A stretch of DNA of 8,747 nucleotides from a bacterium (GTDB lineage: Bacteria > JAHJDO01): NCBI GenBank assembly GCA_030631525.1, contig DAOVKY010000022.1, positions 1 to 8,747 of the forward strand, read 5' to 3'. The notes beneath the pieces are model-generated. The model saw only the letters and a program-made list of their open reading frames with translations, was not told the DNA's origin and searched no databases. The translations under genes and the position numbers were made by a program. Below, in pieces: positions 7,101-8,747 of this stretch (within the stretch, counting starts at the first letter, position 1; the number at the start of each line of letters is the position of its first letter).

Positions 7101-7142
7101 GTGCTCGGGGAGAGAAAGATCACTGTTATTTATGAGCGATAA
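4098..7142 (+). CDS. gspK: Giant GspK-like minor pseudopilin with lamin-tail-like and duplicated beta domains
   Basis: A 1014-residue protein from ATG 4098; GspK is usually about 300-350. The leader MSYNQSG is cut before I8; IALIIVVSIMAVLASIAAAF lacks Glu at +5, as GspK does. GspK signatures: DESGKMNINTA (147-157), LNINA (306-310), LNINTA (906-911) with a helix-hairpin-helix (LQGIGNDRAQDIVDKRN), and three (P/A)F-x3-GEI-like motifs at 264, 713 and about 941. Acidic Asp/Asn repeats (209-236, and DKNGDGTFDTDDE at 989-1001) could bind calcium. RINEVMVRP (368-376) and CEYVEIVNISPNSIDMSGW (499-517) are lamin-tail-domain hallmarks separated by about 120 residues, and GTPTKAN (688-694) resembles that domain's end. 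Two beta-rich segments are alike: GTYKVLLYG (421) and DTYIMYVYG (830). In-frame ATG 4005 would add a repeat-encoded leader extension. Being last of G-G-H-I-J-K supports the K role; the extra domains suggest an exposed tip module, which is inference. Confidence 0.85.
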   Translation: MSYNQSGIALIIVVSIMAVLASIAAAFSYSMIMDQRAAANYMTGIKADYVARAGIQHAIGVLKMDGDPSNQPPAFCSYEGYDWYGDDWGYDSTLFGGDTSGDDSNIDNDSSTLTQTASCGSGMDSRWIYMHDSQGNLIGRYAVLVIDESGKMNINTAGSTSYGLHGWTTKEIRLDPDGGGILFSTADANAILDARYGTDGSAGVSGVGDAIDDDNADSVVLNNDGIDNDGVSGADNSKEGIDDPAEFYISRPYTTSGGLSADTPFVTVGEIVSLAGLSGNDYNDSSHYLTAFSSDKNLTDSGLARLNINAVSDARELYLVLRDVFNTSVTNSELAQMAVNIIDYRDRDNGSTRIDVGEITRYGVEGIRINEVMVRPVFRKTATTDITEECKTVGGWSGTPTFTSSTAADSGIWNWAGIPKGTYKVLLYGDTSASGTKVKWLTYSYTDNVWEDTREADLPYTDGDDTVVITNTGTFRINIQAKAIGNHWSHVELSQSPDCEYVEIVNISPNSIDMSGWHVEFPNGQVGTISSGEIVSGDTVVLAIDKNDTYDNAGIWKNNAANGISIQQAVTDELFNPLIDMDKVWQLTFTNTILEDIISDTVLMDSPLRLYDGPIAPTTSPTGPSSPAGHIVDQVLWDSHVIQECEFYSMERDDPTFMGTDAATNIDVLNDSGIFDSWLIYKDSSHRGTPTKANSNKTAGKTLGIDVKVKNSPFANIGEIADVSDTAAWENIGDSTKEYKIKAIADKITVSARRLDAEFGDHTWVGSANWNASEAMSADEIKRKFGKEQALVGADKFIGDLYWFNAKSGRDEDDEDTWTWYTTIDRFEADTYIMYVYGREGGRMRVRVGNDSAIIVPSSDYGARFGRVVISDTTLEVAVSPEDSNSDSTYFDYVLLTPASKTYGRLNINTASSTVLQGLQGIGNDRAQDIVDKRNSLTPKAFKSIGEILDVDYISVLSTATSSFQFISNLITTKSNVFKIICTGQSILDKNGDGTFDTDDEVLGERKITVIYER

Positions 7143-7160
7143 GGAAAGAAAGGGCAAATT

Positions 7161-7196
7161 CGAAGCACGAAATCCGAAATACGAAACAAATACGAA
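7161..7196. repeat. CGAA heptad repeat after the pseudopilin operon
   Basis: CGAA occurs at 7161, 7168, 7175 and 7182, exactly 7 bases apart (CGAAGCA, CGAAATC, CGAAATA, CGAAACA), with a fifth CGAA at 7193 out of register. It sits between the end of the K-like gene and the toxin-antitoxin remnant. No hairpin is seen. Its role is unknown; it may be one end of a dispersed repeat. Confidence 0.65.
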
Positions 7197-7236
7197 TGAC
7201 TAAAATACAAATGCTCAAAAATTTAGAATTGAAATT

Positions 7237-7260
7237 GGCGGAGGCAAGCCCCGCCACTAC
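7237..7260. repeat. Short palindromic repeat, reverse-oriented relative of the kinase inserts
   Basis: GGCGG (7237-7241) pairs with CCGCC (7251-7255), with GGC/GCC inside. The reverse strand reads GTAGTGGCGGGGCTTGCC..., which aligns with GTAGGGGCAGGGCTTGCG at 780-797. It directly abuts the first ATG (7262) of the antitoxin-like fragment. Confidence 0.6.
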
Positions 7261-7261
7261 A

Positions 7262-7417
7262 ATGTGGAATACGAGAAATATAGAGGCAGACCACGCATGG
7301 TTTTTGACCAAAGAATGGCAGGAAGGGGAGAGAGAAGCAGAGAAAGAGCTTAAAGACGGAAAGATGTCCGGCCCTTTCAATACTATAAATGAACTAAGGA
7401 AACATCTTGGGAAATGA
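7262..7417 (+). CDS. Antitoxin-like small protein, probably N-terminally truncated by repeats
   Basis: A 51-residue product from ATG 7262 (73 residues if ATG 7196 were used). ADHAWFLTKEWQEGEREAEK followed by ELKDGKMSGPFNTINELRKHLGK resembles the C-terminal, toxin-binding tail of AbrB/MazE- or RelB-type antitoxins (pattern: W-F-x-T-x-EWQ-x-GEREA-x-x-x-I/L-x-x-G-x...F-x-x-x-x-ELxxxL). No DNA-binding domain precedes it; the bases upstream are repeat sequence (7161-7196, 7237-7260), so the N-terminus looks lost or replaced. No good ribosome site precedes either ATG. The stop overlaps ATG 7414 (ATGA) of a toxin-like fragment. The family resemblance is from memory of the motif and not tested; it could also be an intact short orphan antitoxin. 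Confidence 0.55.
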   Translation: MWNTRNIEADHAWFLTKEWQEGEREAEKELKDGKMSGPFNTINELRKHLGK

Positions 7418-7512
7418 GTATTACTAAAAACTATCGCATTACTTTTGTGCCGGTGGGAGATACAAGAATTCTTAGAAAAGTCGGCACTCACGATATATTG
7501 AATAAGGAATGA
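7414..7512 (+). pseudogene. C-terminal remnant of a RelE/ParE-like toxin
   Basis: A 32-codon frame, ATG 7414 to TGA 7510-7512, overlapping the antitoxin stop as ATGA. The peptide includes NYRITFVPVGDTRILRKVG and then THDILNKE. This resembles the last strands of RelE-superfamily toxins, in which a 'YRi.f...gd...ll.vGtHdi' segment closes the fold. The first two thirds of such a toxin (about 60 residues, including the helices and the basic RNA-binding surface) are absent, so it should be inactive. Its last two stop-codon bases coincide with the first bases of repeat copy 4. The gene order antitoxin-toxin and the overlap support a decayed module; the short length limits certainty. Confidence 0.45.
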
Positions 7513-7563
7513 GAGAGGGAATGTTCCCCTTCTTTGTCAAGAGAAGGGGCTAGGGGATGAGTT
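7511..7563. repeat. Double-hairpin repeat, copy 4, truncated on the left (upstream of prfB)
   Basis: It retains GAGAGGGAATGTTCCCC, the second hairpin CCCCTTCTTT/AGAGAAGGGG, and the right end AGGGGATGAGTT, but lacks the left terminal AACTCACCCT. AGGGG at 7552-7556 lies 8 bases before ATG 7565 and is the ribosome binding site of prfB. The repeat's own ATG (7557) opens a two-codon frame, ATG-AGT-TGA, whose stop overlaps the prfB start as TGATG. Confidence 0.88.
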
Positions 7564-7564
7564 G

Positions 7565-8654
7565 ATGGAACATTTAAAACAAAGATTAAATGTATTAAGA
7601 AAGAATCTGGACCACGCAAAGGTGTATCTTTGACTACTCAAAAAAGATTGAAGAAATAAGGCAGTTAGAAAAAGAGACTTCAAAGACGGACTTCTGGACG
7701 AATAACAAGAAAGCCGCAGGCATTATAAAACAGATCAAAACCTTAAAAAGTATTACTGCTCCTCTTGATACCCTCATTAGAGAAACAGATAATGCTTTAG
7801 AGCTGGTTGAACTCGCCTTATCAGAGAAGGATAACTCAATCTCTTCTGAGATTTCCGCAGAGCTTGAGAAACTGGAGGAAGATTATAGGAAATTTGAAGT
7901 AACTTTGACTTTAAGCGGTAAGTATGATGGAAATAACGCTATTATGACTATTCATTCAGGCGCGGGAGGGACTGAGGCGTGCGACTGGGTAGAGATGCTG
8001 CTGAAGATGTATATCAAGTGGGCGGAAAGAAGAGGCTTTAAAACAGAGATTGCGGACATTCTGGCAGGCGAGGAAGCAGGTATAAAAACCGTGACGATTA
8101 TAGTTAAAGGTGATTATGCATACGGCTATCTGCGTTCGGAAATAGGTGTGCATAGGCTTGTAAGAATATCTCCGTTTGATGCAAACAAAAGAAGGCACAC
8201 CTCATTCTGTTCAGTTGATGTGATTGCAGAGGTGGAGGACGAGGTTGATGTTGATATTAAGGAAGGCGATCTAAGAATTGATACTTACCGCGCAAGCGGT
8301 CATGGAGGACAGCATATCAATACCACTGACTCTGCTGTGCGTATCACACATCTGCCTACAGGCATAGTCACACAATGTCAGAATGAACGCTCTCAGCTTA
8401 AAAACAAGTTGACTGCAATGAAGGTCTTAAGAGCGCGGCTGGTTGAATACCACATGCGAAAGAAGGAAGAAGAAATGCAGGAATACAATAAAGATAAGAA
8501 GAAGATAGAATGGGGCTCTCAAATCCGTTCGTATGTATTCCAGCCCTATACCCTTGTTAAGGATCACAGGACAGGCGCTGAAGCGGGAAATGTCCAGGCA
8601 GTTATGGATGGACATATTGATAAATTTATAGAAGCATTTTTAAAGATGGTGTAG
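7565..8654 (+). CDS. prfB: Peptide chain release factor 2 (RF2), expressed by programmed +1 frameshift
   Basis: RF2 recognises UAA and UGA in the ribosomal A site and triggers peptide release. Frame one gives 22 codons from ATG 7565 to TGA 7631-7633. Shifting +1 at CTT (7628-7630) and resuming at GAC 7632 gives an open frame to TAG 8652-8654, 362 residues in total (E. coli RF2 has 365). The stop-codon reading motif SPF is at 202-204 and the catalytic GGQ at 247-249 within SGHGGQHINTTDSAVRITH. An alpha-helical N-terminal domain (through about residue 110) precedes the core. His246 before GGQ, where Ala or Ser is common, is a small deviation. The ribosome site lies in repeat copy 4. Without the frameshift only 22 residues are made, so this is not a pseudogene: the shift signal is intact and gives autoregulation by RF2 supply. 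Confidence 0.95.
7619..7634 (+). promoter_or_regulatory. prfB programmed +1 frameshift site
   Basis: AAGGTG (internal Shine-Dalgarno, 7619-7624), TAT, slippery CTT (7628-7630), in-frame TGA (7631-7633), then C. This has the spacing of the E. coli element (AGGGGG-TAT-CTT-TGA-C). When RF2 is scarce the ribosome pauses at UGA, slips from CUU to UUU and continues in the +1 frame. The internal Shine-Dalgarno is weaker than in E. coli. Confidence 0.95.
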
Positions 8655-8680
8655 GGGCAGATCCCTGTATCTGTCCTTTT
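8652..8680 (+). terminator. Terminator-like hairpin after prfB, also a palindromic repeat
   Basis: GGGCAGAT (8655-8662) pairs with ATCTGTCC (8669-8676, one G-U wobble) across a 6-base loop, followed by TTTT and a T-rich run (GTCTGTTTTC). This fits a rho-independent terminator of moderate strength. The start GTAGGGGCAG is shared with the repeat at 780-808, and its TAG is the prfB stop codon, so a dispersed palindrome may be serving as terminator. Confidence 0.6.
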
Positions 8681-8692
8681 GTCTGTTTTCTA

Positions 8693-8721
8693 TTGCGCAC
8701 CTACATAGTGTATGTTAGAAT
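8693..8721 (+). promoter_or_regulatory. Possible sigma-70-type promoter for a gene beyond the window
   Basis: TTGCGC (8693-8698), a 17-base spacer, then TAGAAT (8716-8721) with TG one base before it (extended -10). The -10 matches 5 of 6, the -35 only 3 of 6. It follows the terminator-like hairpin, a sensible place for a new transcription unit. No coding region can be identified in the remaining 26 bases. Confidence 0.35.
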
Positions 8722-8747
8722 TCACTTAGCCAGATGTGGTGTGGGGG

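Noticed and set aside
7126..7491. Reverse-strand open frame of 121 codons
   Set aside because: It spans the end of the K-like gene, repeats and the toxin-antitoxin remnant, shows low-complexity Ser/Phe/Cys-rich sequence, and has no recognisable domain or ribosome site.
1243..7563. The double-hairpin repeats as a CRISPR array
   Set aside because: Copies are far apart, lie across genes and vary internally; there are no regularly spaced unique spacers.
7565..7633. prfB as a pseudogene with an early stop
   Set aside because: The stop is the conserved programmed frameshift TGA in AAGGTG-TAT-CTT-TGA-C, and the +1 frame yields a full-length RF2 with SPF and GGQ.

Overview
The window is about 42% GC by eye and every supported gene lies on the + strand. 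It looks like a bacterial genome from a poorly cultured lineage. The mix of many small palindromic repeats, an NtrC/sigma-54 circuit, a pseudopilin operon and very long GspK-like proteins recalls Omnitrophota or similar candidate phyla. That placement is an inference from gene style, not from any search.

Layout. (1) Positions 2-1265: the last codons of an NtrC-type response regulator (Fis-like helix-turn-helix tail) overlap a membrane histidine kinase, which suggests a PilS/PilR-like two-component pair. (2) Positions 1335-1351: a strong sigma-54 (-24/-12) match just before the next operon, so the adjacent regulator pair is a good candidate for its control. (3) Positions 1386-7142: six consecutive prepilin-like genes in the order G, G, H, I, J, K, all with class III (type IV prepilin) leaders. 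They would form the pseudopilus of a type II secretion system or a related pilus-like machine. The K-like protein is about 1014 residues, roughly three times a normal GspK, and carries a split lamin-tail-like domain and two similar beta-rich domains. (4) Positions 7143-7563: a repeat-rich stretch with what looks like the debris of a toxin-antitoxin module. (5) Positions 7565-8654: prfB (release factor 2), complete once the classical +1 programmed frameshift at CTT-TGA-C is applied. It is followed by a terminator-like hairpin and a possible promoter for a gene beyond the window.

The most unusual aspect is the repeats. A roughly 80-bp double-hairpin element (AACTCACCCT...GGGGATGAGTT) occurs four times, always in the same orientation. 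Copy 1 supplies the stop codon of the kinase. Copies 2 and 3 supply a Shine-Dalgarno and ATG (or an in-frame leader extension) for the J and K pseudopilins. Copy 4 supplies the ribosome binding site of prfB. A second family of about 22-30 bp palindromes lies in frame inside the kinase, in linkers and loops, and related copies lie at the truncated antitoxin and at the prfB stop codon. The repeats therefore sit at gene boundaries and in tolerant protein segments (cleaved prepilin leaders, loops, tails), and they shape the start and stop codons of most genes here.
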